Source of the DNA: a virus
DNA length: 64,000 nucleotides
Direction: 5' to 3' (one strand)
IMG/VR virus record: IMGVR_UViG_3300023274_000002
Location: 1 to 64,000 of that record
Shown one piece after another: positions 15,594 through 23,184 of this stretch; the stretch's first letter is position 1, and each line of letters opens with the position of its first letter. The translations under genes and the position numbers were made by a program. Under the pieces are notes generated by a model that had not been told where the DNA came from, ran no database searches, and worked only from the letters and a program-made list of their open reading frames with translations.

Positions 15594-15815
15594 TCAGCCG
15601 AGCAGGTGATCCCAGCTTCCGGCCTTGACGTCGCCGAAGAACTGGGTGAGCTCGTCGCGGTTGTAGCGCACGCTGCCCTTGTCGGCGCCGAGCGTGCTGG
15701 TGAACAGGAACTCGTCGCCGTCGGCCTTGATGTCCACGCACGCGACGTTCGCGCACGAACCGCCACCGATTCCGCCGGGCTGGATGGGCAGCTCGTGCGG
15801 CTCCATGTTAGGCAT
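15594..15815 (-). CDS. DUF397-like protein
   Basis: 73 residues: an N-terminal GGIGGGSCANVACVDIKADG, a beta strand FLFTSTL, and RDELTQFFGDVKAGSWDHLL. The order Cys-rich turn, strand, then the F-T/R-x-E-L-x-x-F helix resembles DUF397, a family of small actinomycete proteins usually encoded beside XRE/WhiJ-type regulators. No such regulator is adjacent here. ATG 15815 has GAGGAGACGAC upstream. A terminator follows. Confidence 0.45.
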   Translation of the reverse strand: MPNMEPHELPIQPGGIGGGSCANVACVDIKADGDEFLFTSTLGADKGSVRYNRDELTQFFGDVKAGSWDHLLG

Positions 15816-15854
15816 GTCGTCTCCTCTGATCGGGGTGTTGCGCCTACCCGAATC

Positions 15855-16079
15855 CTATCGACCGGTGCCGTTGATCGGAATGTGCCCGTCATTGATCGTT
15901 GCCGATATCCAGCCGTATCCGCAGGTGCACAGGTGACCCACCTTGTCGACCGTGTGCCGCCGCTCCTTGCCGCACCGGTGCGCGCCGTCCGGGAAGTGCG
16001 AGCATGGTGGTCGGCCCTCGCCGGTGGCAGCCGGGCAGGAGGCGAACGAGCTGAGTTTGCCGTAGCGCGTATCGCTCAC
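15855..16079 (-). CDS. Cys/His-rich small protein
   Basis: 74 residues with Cys/His throughout: FASCPAATGEGRPPCSHF, HRCGKERRHTV and HLCTCGYGW. Probably binds zinc. GTG 16079 overlaps the upstream stop as GTGA. Function unknown. Confidence 0.65.
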   Translation of the reverse strand: MSDTRYGKLSSFASCPAATGEGRPPCSHFPDGAHRCGKERRHTVDKVGHLCTCGYGWISATINDGHIPINGTGR

Positions 16080-16405
16080 GGGCCCGGCGCGATCAGGCTG
16101 GAGCCGGCCGGCTCCTCGGGGATCGCCTGCTCGGCGCCGTGCTCGCGGAAGAACGCGTTCATCGACAGGATGTTCAGCGCCACCTGCACCTGCTGCATCT
16201 CGTACGGCCCCAGAAGATCCTGATGCACAGCCACGTGCAGGGCGAACGACTGGATCACCTTGCCGCTGACCGCCTCGGTGATGTGGTTGGTGACCGTCCG
16301 GATCCGGTGCTGCGTCGCTCGCTCGATGTCCAGCCAGACCTTAGTGCCGTCCAGCAGATCCACCATCTCGCCGTGACGGTCGCCACCGATGATCAGCGCC
16401 TTCAT
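16076..16405 (-). CDS. Hypothetical protein
   Basis: 109 residues from ATG 16405 (ATGA overlap). Begins MKALIIGGDRHGEMVDLLDG, a beta-type start common in phage hypothetical proteins, then helices (QVQVALNILSMNAFFREHG). No domain assigned. Confidence 0.65.
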   Translation of the reverse strand: MKALIIGGDRHGEMVDLLDGTKVWLDIERATQHRIRTVTNHITEAVSGKVIQSFALHVAVHQDLLGPYEMQQVQVALNILSMNAFFREHGAEQAIPEEPAGSSLIAPGP

Positions 16406-16827
16406 GCCGTCTCCTTGCTCTTCACCCACACCGGCAGGCCGGATACGGACTGCCACTTCGCCAGCGAATCTCCCGCTTCCAGCCGTTCGCCGGCAACCCC
16501 CGACGTGGGAACGGGGGCAGGACCGAGATCGTCGCATCCGGCCGGGTAGAGCGTGAATCCGTCCGGCCCGAACGCGACCATCGAGCCGGCGTGGATCGTC
16601 TTGCCTGCGGTGTACGTACCGACACTGGATCCGCCGAAAATCGTCTTCTCGGCATCGGTCCGCGACACGCCTCGACGGGACGGCGCCGCCAGCAGCCGAT
16701 CGAGTACGAGATCGATGGCCTCCTTGGCCAGCGCGTCACCCGGCTCCAGCGCCCACTCCACCTCGACGCTCTCGGGCATGCTGCCGTCGGTGGCCGGATA
16801 GGTCGCGCTGATGCGAACAGTGCTCAC
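16402..16827 (-). CDS. Hypothetical protein
   Basis: 141 residues, GTG 16827 (GTGA overlap). Beta strand plus acidic helix at the start (VRISATYPATDG, EAIDLVLDRLLAA) and a beta-rich second half. Function not recognised. Confidence 0.65.
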   Translation of the reverse strand: MSTVRISATYPATDGSMPESVEVEWALEPGDALAKEAIDLVLDRLLAAPSRRGVSRTDAEKTIFGGSSVGTYTAGKTIHAGSMVAFGPDGFTLYPAGCDDLGPAPVPTSGVAGERLEAGDSLAKWQSVSGLPVWVKSKETA

Positions 16828-17096
16828 TGCTCAGCCTCCTTCGGCGTGACCTGCTCGACCTCGCGCCACGGCGTCGCCTCGGTGACCACCGTGCGCTCCA
16901 GAATGACCACCTTGCTCGCCGTCCTAGCCAGGCCCGACCGGATCAGGCTGAGTGCCATGCTTCGCAGGGGATCCTTCTGCGGTGCGCGGCCCGGCTCGCT
17001 GTCGGTTATCGTCCCGTCCTCATGGAGGGTGCGCACGATCGTCTCCGTGCGCTCGGTGCGGCCCTCCGGCACGCTGACCTTGCGGGATTCAGGCAT
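16824..17096 (-). CDS. Hypothetical protein
   Basis: 90 residues, ATG 17096. Thr/Glu-rich start followed by KDPLRSMALSLIRSGLARTA and a beta strand KVVILERTVV. It overlaps the nuclease gene upstream by 8 bases. Confidence 0.62.
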   Translation of the reverse strand: MPESRKVSVPEGRTERTETIVRTLHEDGTITDSEPGRAPQKDPLRSMALSLIRSGLARTASKVVILERTVVTEATPWREVEQVTPKEAEQ

Positions 17097-17436
17097 TGCT
17101 CGTCTCCTTACTCGCCTTACGGATCGCCTTGAGCTCGCGCTCGATCGTGCCGTCGTGCAGGTCGGCCGGGCGCCAGATACCGGCGTCAGCCACCCGGCCC
17201 AGCGTGCGGAGCCAAACCACCTGCTCGGGTTCCATCCGGCCGACGTCGGTCTTCAGTTCGCGGTACAGGATGCCGCCCGGGCCGACGATCACCAGATCCG
17301 GGAAGCCCTTGCCGTCGCCGGCCACCGCCGTGTGCCAGCGACCGGACTGCGACAGCGCCGGGCGGAAGTGCGCCGTCGACAAGCCGAGCAGCCGGGCCAT
17401 GTCGAGTACCACCTTGAGTAGGTGGTCTTCCCTCAT
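17089..17436 (-). CDS. VRR-NUC type nuclease (PD-(D/E)xK family)
   Basis: 115 residues, the usual length for a stand-alone VRR-NUC domain. Catalytic pattern: GKGFPDLVIVG (Asp), LYRELKTDVGRM (Glu-x-Lys) and EQVVWLRTL (Gln). VRR-NUC domains cleave branched or structured DNA in repair and recombination. ATG 17436 is in a TGATG overlap with the upstream membrane protein; ATG 17445 is an alternative. Confidence 0.78.
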   Translation of the reverse strand: MREDHLLKVVLDMARLLGLSTAHFRPALSQSGRWHTAVAGDGKGFPDLVIVGPGGILYRELKTDVGRMEPEQVVWLRTLGRVADAGIWRPADLHDGTIERELKAIRKASKETSNA

Positions 17437-17549
17437 CACCGCCATGCGAGCCACACCTCGATCCCGATCCAGGCCCACAGGCCGAACATGATGCCGAGGC
17501 CGATCAGCACCGCACACAGGGCCAGTCCGTACAGGATGCGGCCCATCAT
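17436..17549 (-). CDS. Small membrane protein
   Basis: 37 residues, essentially one or two membrane passes (RILYGLALCAVLIGLGIMFG, then WAWIGIEVWLAW). Start at ATG 17549 or 17546; both overlap the upstream stop. First of four membrane-protein genes in 17.4-18.7 kb. Confidence 0.65.
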   Translation of the reverse strand: MMGRILYGLALCAVLIGLGIMFGLWAWIGIEVWLAWR

Positions 17550-17761
17550 CGGGCACGATCCTCGGGCAACGTACCGCCCTGCGCGTGACCCACGTTGGCG
17601 ATCCAGTCGGCAGACAGGATGACCACGATCAGCACGGCGCCGACCACCGCGAGCGCGGTCAGCTCGCCGAGCGTCACACCGTCGTGCTCGAGCCCCCAGG
17701 CCAGGACCGTGTAGCCGACCACGATCGCCCATCGCAGGCCGGTGACCGCGGCCGGGCTCAC
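17546..17761 (-). CDS. Small membrane protein
   Basis: 71 residues, GTG 17761 (GTGA overlap), two predicted membrane helices (LRWAIVVGYTVLAWGL; LTALAVVGAVLIVVILSADW) and a short polar tail. Function unknown. Confidence 0.65.
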   Translation of the reverse strand: MSPAAVTGLRWAIVVGYTVLAWGLEHDGVTLGELTALAVVGAVLIVVILSADWIANVGHAQGGTLPEDRAR

Positions 17762-18153
17762 GACTCGACCAGCGGGTAGATGCGGACGTGGATGCCTGCG
17801 GCGGCGGCCTTGCGGATGCAGTCCCACGTGCCGGTCGACTGCGCGTTCGGGAACGCCAGGCAGATCTCCGCGCCCGCGGCGACCATCTCCCCGTTACGCA
17901 TCATGCCCGCCTTTCGGCCAAGACGCTTCCAGTCCGCCGGGTGCCCCTCGTTGATCAGGCCCTTGGTCGATGTGGCCAGATTCTCGGCCACCTTGTCCAC
18001 GCCGCCGTACGGGCACTCGCCCTGCACGACGATGACCGCATCGCCGCGGGACATCGGCGCATAGGCCGCTGCATAGATCACGTTCTCGACATACAACGCC
18101 TGCTGCTGCGTGCACGACCGCGCGCCGGTCACGAGGATGCGGTAGCTCGTCAC
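17758..18153 (-). CDS. YspA/DUF2493-like SLOG family protein
   Basis: 131 residues covering one Rossmann-like SLOG domain: RILVTGARSCT start, AVIVVQGECPYGGVD, PADWKRLGRKAGMMRNGEMV, and GAEICLAFPNAQSTGTWDCI, the family's hallmark order. SLOG proteins bind nucleotides or nucleotide-derived ligands; in phages and mobile elements their targets are mostly unknown. GTG 18153 overlaps upstream as GTGA. It sits among membrane-protein genes. Confidence 0.82.
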   Translation of the reverse strand: MTSYRILVTGARSCTQQQALYVENVIYAAAYAPMSRGDAVIVVQGECPYGGVDKVAENLATSTKGLINEGHPADWKRLGRKAGMMRNGEMVAAGAEICLAFPNAQSTGTWDCIRKAAAAGIHVRIYPLVES

Positions 18154-18527
18154 GGCTTCACCTCGGGCATCGGCAGGTTGTGCTGGCGGGCCAGGTCGCG
18201 CAACCGGGCCAGCTCGTCGCGGTCGGCGAACTCACGCTCGATCGGGGTCCGGAACAAGCCGCGAGACGTGGCCAGACGGTAGACGCCGTAGACCAGGCCG
18301 ACCACTGGCCAGCAGAGACCCAGTGCCATACCGCTGGCCATGCACACACCGCGGTTCTCATCCGCTATCTTGGCTGCCCCGTGCGCGTTCGGGGGGTACA
18401 GGCGCGGATATCGCCTCATATTGCTCCGAACGCTGGCGTCCAGGAACTGAACCGACAGCCACCTGCCGTAGACCAGCCAGACGGCGATATAGATCCCCGG
18501 GATACCCCACTGGATCAAGGTGCCCAT
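18150..18527 (-). CDS. Membrane protein with LPMP tail motif
   Basis: 125 residues: N-terminal membrane helix (IPGIYIAVWLVYGRWL), a second hydrophobic segment (MALGLCWPVVGLVYGVY), then a cytosolic tail ELARLRDLARQHNLPMP that matches the tail of 10850-11089. ATG 18527 in a TGATG overlap. Confidence 0.65.
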   Translation of the reverse strand: MGTLIQWGIPGIYIAVWLVYGRWLSVQFLDASVRSNMRRYPRLYPPNAHGAAKIADENRGVCMASGMALGLCWPVVGLVYGVYRLATSRGLFRTPIEREFADRDELARLRDLARQHNLPMPEVKP

Positions 18528-18679
18528 CAGTCGTCAGCCCCGTTCCAGTCGATCGACTCCCAGAGGTTGCGGGCGCGGTCGCTGGCGACGGCCAGGATCA
18601 CGCCGATGCCGACGCCGGCCGCAGACCCGACGGTGACCGCAAGTACGACGATCACGGCGAACGACTTGCGGCCGATCAT
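18527..18679 (-). CDS. Small membrane protein
   Basis: 50 residues, ATG 18679 (ATGA overlap): one long Val/Gly-rich membrane helix (VIVVLAVTVGSAAGVGIGVI) and a short acidic tail. Confidence 0.65.
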   Translation of the reverse strand: MIGRKSFAVIVVLAVTVGSAAGVGIGVILAVASDRARNLWESIDWNGADD

Positions 18680-18966
18680 TGCGGTCGTCCGGGATGCGGA
18701 AGGGGCATCCTGCGGTTGACCGAGCGCAGGTCCCGGCACTGTTCGTCACCGGTCGCACCGCAAGTCCGGCAGGCCTGCGGGTCTGCGGGCGGGTTTGCGG
18801 AGCCCGGGTCTGCGCCCCACTTGCGGGGCACGCACCGATGCTCGGCTTGCGGGATCGGCGACGGGAACGGCCACGTCCCGTTGCAGAACTCGCAGCGCCA
18901 GAACGAACCGTCGCGATGCACCCGGTGATTGTCCAGCACCATGTCGACAGTGCCGAGGATGCTCAC
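18676..18966 (-). CDS. Cys-rich hypothetical protein
   Basis: 96 residues, GTG 18966 (GTGA overlap). Two likely zinc-binding pieces: WRCEFCNGTWPF with a later HRC,VP segment, and ACRTCGATGDEQCRDLR. The latter resembles the short C-x-x-C-x(6)-C knuckles found in several actinophage small proteins. Confidence 0.62.
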   Translation of the reverse strand: MSILGTVDMVLDNHRVHRDGSFWRCEFCNGTWPFPSPIPQAEHRCVPRKWGADPGSANPPADPQACRTCGATGDEQCRDLRSVNRRMPLPHPGRPQ

Positions 18967-19364
18967 CACGGCAGATCCTCCATCCCGCGCAGCTCGGCCA
19001 GCTTGTAGGCGATCTCCTTGTCGGTGCGATGCGGCGACGCCAGCCAACGCCACAGGTTGACACGCTGGCCGGCCGGTAACTTGCGCATCGCCAGCGAGCG
19101 CAGCTCGGAACGCATCGCGGTCCGGTCCCCGGCGTCGGCCCGGTGCTGCGTCAGTGCGGGCGACCTCCTCGGCGCGTGGAAGCCCTTGAGCGTCTTGGCG
19201 AAGAATCCGTCGCGCCCGTTCTCCGGCTCGACCCACGACTTCAGCACGACGCACTTCTCCCACTTCTTCGCCCCGCACTCCGGGCACGGCCGCGAAATCG
19301 GGCCCCGCGTCGGGGTGGCCACCGCGACGGGGTTCTGTCGGCCCTTGCCCCGATGGGTCTTCAC
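18963..19364 (-). CDS. Zinc-knuckle hypothetical protein
   Basis: 133 residues with RPCPECGAKKWEKCVV near residues 26-41 and a helical C-terminal half (LRSLAMRKLPAGQRVNLWRW). GTG 19364 overlaps upstream as GTGA. Function unknown. Confidence 0.62.
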   Translation of the reverse strand: MKTHRGKGRQNPVAVATPTRGPISRPCPECGAKKWEKCVVLKSWVEPENGRDGFFAKTLKGFHAPRRSPALTQHRADAGDRTAMRSELRSLAMRKLPAGQRVNLWRWLASPHRTDKEIAYKLAELRGMEDLPW

Positions 19365-19714
19365 GACGTGACCTCCTGGGCCGACTCGGGCGGGGTGTCA
19401 CACCGGGTCAGGTGCTGCACGTGAATCCAGTTGCCGTCAGGCATGATCCGCATCGCCGTCCGGGCGTGCCCGCACGCGCCGATCATCACGGTGGCCGCCC
19501 GGGCGCGCGGCACCTCAACCGGCAGTACCGCGGCGACCGCGGCCCACGCCTGCGCCGAGTGCGCCCGGGCGATGCCGGCGTCCGGCGAGATCGTGTTGTC
19601 GGCCGACGCCGACGCGCACTCCACGGCCTTGCGGATCGCCTCGGCCCGGGTCGGCGGCCGGTCCAGGTCCCACCGGCCGGCGTCGGGGTTGTAGGTCCAT
19701 GGCTCATCGGTCAT
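19361..19714 (-). CDS. Hypothetical protein
   Basis: 117 residues from ATG 19714 (ATGA overlap). Helical Ala-rich middle (AIRKAVECASASADN, ARAHSAQAWAAVAAVL) and a short C-terminal Cys/His region (GACGHARTAMRIMPDGNWIH). No family recognised. Confidence 0.62.
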   Translation of the reverse strand: MTDEPWTYNPDAGRWDLDRPPTRAEAIRKAVECASASADNTISPDAGIARAHSAQAWAAVAAVLPVEVPRARAATVMIGACGHARTAMRIMPDGNWIHVQHLTRCDTPPESAQEVTS

Positions 19715-19950
19715 CGCCACACCGCCCTAATCCGCACGCCGTCGCCCGCCGCGTGCCGGCCGGTGTGCCTGACCGGCCGAGTACACTGCCACGATCGATG
19801 AAGGCCGCCCGTGGGGGCGCGACTGGCGCCGATGCCCGTGTCTACCCGCCAGCATGCGGGGCGGTCGGGCAGGCCTCCGGGGGTCAGGTCCAGAGGGAGG
19901 CGGTTGTAGGCCCACACCTCGCCGATCGAATCCCATTCGCGTTCAGGCAT
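19711..19950 (-). CDS. Small hypothetical protein
   Basis: 79 residues from ATG 19950; overlaps the upstream gene by 8 bases (ATGCCTGA). Ends with WQCTRPVRHTGRHAAGDG, a Cys/His-containing tail seen in many short actinomycete and phage proteins. Function unknown. Confidence 0.6.
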   Translation of the reverse strand: MPEREWDSIGEVWAYNRLPLDLTPGGLPDRPACWRVDTGIGASRAPTGGLHRSWQCTRPVRHTGRHAAGDGVRIRAVWR

Positions 19951-20194
19951 CGTCGATCTCCCCCGTGTAAATCTCACCGAGGCGGACGACGAGCTGGTCC
20001 GACAGGCTGTCGTAGTACAGCGGCTCCCGCGCACCATCGGCCCGGAGATCCGGATCGATCGTCTCGTCATCGGCCAGCAGTCGCACTGTCGTCTGCTGAT
20101 ACGTCTCCGTACCGCCATCGTCGAGGTGCACGAGGAACGTCAGGTCGTTGTCCCGGCGCGCCAGCAGCAGCCGAGCCAGCTCGTGGCTAGTCAT
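19943..20194 (-). CDS. Small hypothetical protein
   Basis: 83 residues, ATG 20194, overlapping the upstream stop by 8 bases. Helical start (SHELARLLLARRDND), a beta strand LTFLVHLDDGG, acidic end. Possibly a phage-type small regulator; no motif proves it. Confidence 0.6.
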   Translation of the reverse strand: MTSHELARLLLARRDNDLTFLVHLDDGGTETYQQTTVRLLADDETIDPDLRADGAREPLYYDSLSDQLVVRLGEIYTGEIDDA

Positions 20195-20723
20195 CGGTCG
20201 GCCCCATCACTTCGTCACCGAGCGGCACGCCCGTGTCGGCGTGCAGCCGGTAGTCGTCGAGCAGATCGTCCAGCGCATACCAGGCTTCATCGATATGGCC
20301 CGAGTCCGGACCGTCGTGCTCGTCCCGCTTGCGCTTGAGCCACACCTCGACGTCGCTGCCACGGCACGGGACGTGCGGGTGGGGCATCGCCAGCACGGCG
20401 GTCAGGCCCTCGCGGATGCCGCTGTCGTCGTGCTGCACGAAGTCGATCCGGCTGTAGATCTCGTTCACCATCTCCGCGGTGACCCCCGCCCGGTCGATCG
20501 CCTCCAGTTCATCCAGTCGAGCTCGGCCGGCCGAGGTCAGGACAACGCGAATGATCCGGTCACCGTCAACGTGGGGGGCGAATCCGATCTTGCTCGGGAC
20601 CTGCCACGCCTCGGTGATAAAAGACCCGATCTCCTTGTCGCCGATCCGGTAGGCGCTCGCTTCCCTGTCCCATACCAGCTCGCCGGCCGCGGCCGCCCGG
20701 ATCAGGCTGTCCACGTCAGGCAT
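20187..20723 (-). CDS. Hypothetical protein
   Basis: 178 residues, ATG 20723. N-terminal helix (DSLIRAAAAGELVWDRE), beta-type middle, then HVPCRGSDVEVWLKRKRDEHD. A winged-helix-like piece RIIRVVLTSAGRARLDELE lies near residues 57-75. Function unknown. Confidence 0.6.
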   Translation of the reverse strand: MPDVDSLIRAAAAGELVWDREASAYRIGDKEIGSFITEAWQVPSKIGFAPHVDGDRIIRVVLTSAGRARLDELEAIDRAGVTAEMVNEIYSRIDFVQHDDSGIREGLTAVLAMPHPHVPCRGSDVEVWLKRKRDEHDGPDSGHIDEAWYALDDLLDDYRLHADTGVPLGDEVMGPTDD

Positions 20724-21270
20724 CCTCGTCCTCCCGGGTGATGAACGAAGCCAGCTTCTCGGCCACCCCGCGGTCGGTGATTAGGCACCCGCCGAGCCAC
20801 AGGCCGTCGGTGTCCCATCGGGCGATCAGCTTCCGGTGGTTGGCGCCGATCACCAGCGCCATGTGCGGCGTGACGTCCTCGTACGTCTGCGGCACGTCGG
20901 CGGCCACCTCGTACGTGTTCAGCGCCTGATGCACCTCGAACGCAGCGGCCGAAGCGCGCAGCGCGGTCACGCCGGCCGAATCCACGCGCTCCCACTCGGT
21001 GGCCAGCCGGGCCCGGGCGTCAGCCTCCTCGGCAACGGCAACCGGGCAGTCGTCGCAGCACTGGATGTCCTCAACGCCGTCCGGGTCGTGGTCGGGGCAG
21101 CACAGCTCGGGCATCGGCCATCGGCACCCGCTCACCGGACACGGCGAGCCAAGCGTGTGTGCATGCTGCGGCTCGGTCGGGATGTGCTGCGCGGCGGCGG
21201 CCGAGCCGACCACGGCGGCGGCCACCTGCATCAGCGAGTTGCCGTCGCCGCGGCCCTTGCGGTACCTCAC
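20716..21270 (-). CDS. Hypothetical protein with Cys cluster
   Basis: 184 residues, GTG 21270 (GTGA overlap). Contains SPCPVSGCRWPMPELCCPDHD followed by CCDDCP, a likely zinc or metal cluster, then a helical and beta C-terminal half (TPHMALVIGANHRKLIARW). Confidence 0.6.
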   Translation of the reverse strand: MRYRKGRGDGNSLMQVAAAVVGSAAAAQHIPTEPQHAHTLGSPCPVSGCRWPMPELCCPDHDPDGVEDIQCCDDCPVAVAEEADARARLATEWERVDSAGVTALRASAAAFEVHQALNTYEVAADVPQTYEDVTPHMALVIGANHRKLIARWDTDGLWLGGCLITDRGVAEKLASFITREDEDA

Positions 21271-21482
21271 GACGCATCTCCGATCTTTGCCCGCAGGTCC
21301 GCTGCCAGTTGAGGGAGATCCGTCTCGCAAGCGTCGGCATATGCAGCCACCGCCGCGCGTGCATATGGATCATGCACGTAGTCCAGAACGAAGTAGCCGG
21401 CATCGGCCTTGTCCCCACCGGGCCTATCGCGCCGATCCAGACGCTCGACGTGGAACTTTGCGCGCAGTCCGTCGTTCGTCAC
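21267..21482 (-). CDS. Conserved small actinophage-type protein
   Basis: 71 residues, GTG 21482 (GTGA overlap). The pattern KFHVERL ... GYFVLDYVHDPYARAA ... ADLRAKIGD is one I recognise as recurrent in actinobacteriophage small proteins; no biochemical function is known to me. Confidence 0.65.
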   Translation of the reverse strand: MTNDGLRAKFHVERLDRRDRPGGDKADAGYFVLDYVHDPYARAAVAAYADACETDLPQLAADLRAKIGDAS

Positions 21483-21883
21483 GACCGGGCCTCCTCAACG
21501 AACTCGGGGTGCTGACCCTTCATGTGGCCCGCCAGGTCAGCGAACGTCCGCGTGCAGCATGGGCAGGTGCCGGCCGCCGCGCGCTTGCGCAGCTTGGTCA
21601 GCTTGCCCTTGGTCGCCGCATGCGAGCGCCGCTCCGCCTCGGCCTGATCCCGCGCGGCCTGCGCCGACGTGTTGGCCCAGTCGCGCGCCCGCTCGGCCTG
21701 CTTGAGCCGCTGCTCCAGCATGTTGCCGCTGTAGACCAGTGAGTGACCGTTCGGGCACCAGAACGTCTTGCCGTCGTCGTGCCGCGCCCGATCCCATTCC
21801 GCCGGGACGCCGAACGTGATGCCGCAGTTCGCGCACGAGGTGCGCTTGAGCTGCACGGTGATCTGATCCACGATGCCGGTCAC
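21479..21883 (-). CDS. Zinc-finger coiled-coil protein
   Basis: 134 residues, GTG 21883 (GTGA overlap). N-terminal metal site (SCANCGITFGVP ... FWCPNGHS), a central charged helix (MLEQRLKQAERARDW onward, coiled coil), and a C-terminal C2H2-type finger CPCCTRTFADLAGHMKGQHP. This two-finger plus coil layout recurs in bacterial and phage proteins; DNA or RNA binding is likely but unproven. Confidence 0.7.
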   Translation of the reverse strand: MTGIVDQITVQLKRTSCANCGITFGVPAEWDRARHDDGKTFWCPNGHSLVYSGNMLEQRLKQAERARDWANTSAQAARDQAEAERRSHAATKGKLTKLRKRAAAGTCPCCTRTFADLAGHMKGQHPEFVEEARS

Positions 21884-22071
21884 AGTGGGACCTGATCCCT
21901 CTTGCGCCGCTCTGCGCGAACGGCGGCCATCGTGCACTGGATCGTGATGGTCGCGGCCAGACCCAGCAGCAGGCTGGCCAGCACGTCCGGCAGATCGGCC
22001 CGCCACCTCGTCCAGGTGAGTCCGGCGATCAATGCCAATGTTGCGATCAACTCGTAGAGCTTGCTGCTCAT
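21880..22071 (-). CDS. Small membrane protein, first gene of the 22-kb operon
   Basis: 63 residues with two membrane helices (LYELIATLALIAGLTW; VLASLLLGLAATITIQ) and a basic tail RAERRKRDQ. ATG 22071 has GAGGAGACGAG upstream and is the first gene after the promoter at 22100-22128. Confidence 0.68.
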   Translation of the reverse strand: MSSKLYELIATLALIAGLTWTRWRADLPDVLASLLLGLAATITIQCTMAAVRAERRKRDQVPL

Positions 22072-22099
22072 CTCGTCTCCTCAATTCCCGGTTGGGTCT

Positions 22100-22128
22100 A
22101 CTGTACCCCCATCGCGCCACTACCTCAA
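22100..22128 (-). promoter_or_regulatory. Promoter of the GGGGGTACAGT class (leftward operon)
   Basis: Minus strand TTGAGG (22123-22128), 17-base spacer ending ATGGGGG, TACAGT (22100-22105). It should drive the long leftward operon 22071-15594 (about 21 genes), which ends at the terminator 15532-15562. Confidence 0.72.
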
Positions 22129-22247
22129 GCGGCTGAGAGGCTTTCTCCGGGCCCGGGATCCGCTACCCACCCTGACCCCTGCACGAGGGCTGGCTAGCGG
22201 CTCCTGGCCTCACGTGGGGCGGCCGGATGGGTCATCCTGGCGCACGG
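22129..22247. other. Noncoding gap upstream of promoter
   Basis: About 120 GC-rich bases between the stop of 22248-22775 and the promoter. No convincing hairpin terminator, ORF or repeat was seen. Confidence 0.4.
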
Positions 22248-22775
22248 TCATCCGGCATCGTTGTTTCGTCGCGCGTTGTGTGCCGTCTTCCGGGCGTGCC
22301 GCTGCTTCAGCCCCCAGTCCCGCCGGGCCTTGTGCCCGCGCTGGAACTCGGCGTTCTGCGCTCGCTGACGGCTCCGGACCGTGCTCGTCTCCAACTGCGC
22401 ACCGAGGGCAGCCGTCGCCAGCCTCTCCGCCTCGCTCACGCCCAGATCCCGCCTTCCCCGGTAAGCCGACGTCCACCGCGTCGGCACCACGGTCACGAGC
22501 GATCCGGGCCGGGTCGGCGGCAGCATCAGCTCGAACGGCTTGGCCGGCGTCCCCTTCCGGATCGCCAGCTCGACCTCTGCCGCGATCAGCTCCGGCTCGA
22601 ACGCGTACGCCGTCCACGAGTGCGCATCGTCCCAGGACTCCATGCCCTCGAGTCTCGGCGCCGGGCGCACCCGGTAGAGCCCGTAGCCCGCCTTGCCCGG
22701 CGTCCGCACCCGGCTCTTCGAGATCTCCACCCCGATCCACCCGGCCATCGTCCGCACCCGCTGCTCGTCGCTCAT
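22248..22775 (-). CDS. Hypothetical protein
   Basis: 175 residues, ATG 22775 (ATGA overlap). N-terminal IGVEISKSRVRTPGKAGYGL, an Ala/Glu helix in the middle (ELIAAEVELAIRKG) and a strongly basic, helical end (GHKARRDWGLKQRHARK) that could bind nucleic acid. No family recognised. Confidence 0.62.
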   Translation of the reverse strand: MSDEQRVRTMAGWIGVEISKSRVRTPGKAGYGLYRVRPAPRLEGMESWDDAHSWTAYAFEPELIAAEVELAIRKGTPAKPFELMLPPTRPGSLVTVVPTRWTSAYRGRRDLGVSEAERLATAALGAQLETSTVRSRQRAQNAEFQRGHKARRDWGLKQRHARKTAHNARRNNDAG

Positions 22776-22912
22776 ACCGGCACGTCCCCTTCCCAGATCT
22801 CGCCCTTGCCGTCGCACAGCGTGCACTCCGTCGTGTGACACCCCTGATCACACACGAACTCCCCGAGCCCGTGGCACCCCGGGCAGGTCACCATCACCGG
22901 CTCATCGCTCAC
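22772..22912 (-). CDS. DnaJ-type zinc-finger microprotein
   Basis: 46 residues from GTG 22912, overlapping both neighbours (GTGA and ATGA). Two C-x-x-C-x-G-x-G-type knuckles, CPGCHGLGEFVC and CTLCDGKGEIW, as in the DnaJ central zinc domain. DnaJ-like fingers alone often occur in phage and bacterial operons with unknown partners. It is too short for standard gene callers. Confidence 0.72.
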   Translation of the reverse strand: MSDEPVMVTCPGCHGLGEFVCDQGCHTTECTLCDGKGEIWEGDVPV

Positions 22913-23184
22913 AACTCCTCCGGATGCGGATGGTCGGTCCGGTGATGCCAGTCCTCATGCGCCCACTGCTGATCCCCGTACGCATGCTTCTCGTCCGCGA
23001 TCACCAAGGCGTGGCATCGGGGGCAGGTGGCCAGCCCCAGCCATTCCCCGGTGCGGCCCGGGGCGCCATCGGGAGTCGGCAGGCTTCCGGTATTGATCGC
23101 CGTGTGCATCCAGCCGGCCATGTGCCACCGGCCCGCACGGCTCGAGTCGGCCATCGCGATACGGAACCACTCGCCTGCCTTCAC
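22909..23184 (-). CDS. Cys/His-rich hypothetical protein
   Basis: 91 residues, GTG 23184 (GTGA overlap). Contains ATCPRCHALVIADEKH then a His/Trp-rich acidic end (WAHEDWHHRTDHPHPEEL), probably zinc-binding. Confidence 0.62.
   Translation of the reverse strand: MKAGEWFRIAMADSSRAGRWHMAGWMHTAINTGSLPTPDGAPGRTGEWLGLATCPRCHALVIADEKHAYGDQQWAHEDWHHRTDHPHPEEL

Noticed and set aside
18380-18400. GGGGGGTACAGG near the promoter-class sequence
   Set aside because: Inside gene 18150-18527, lacks the final T of TACAGT and has no -35 at 17-18 bases.
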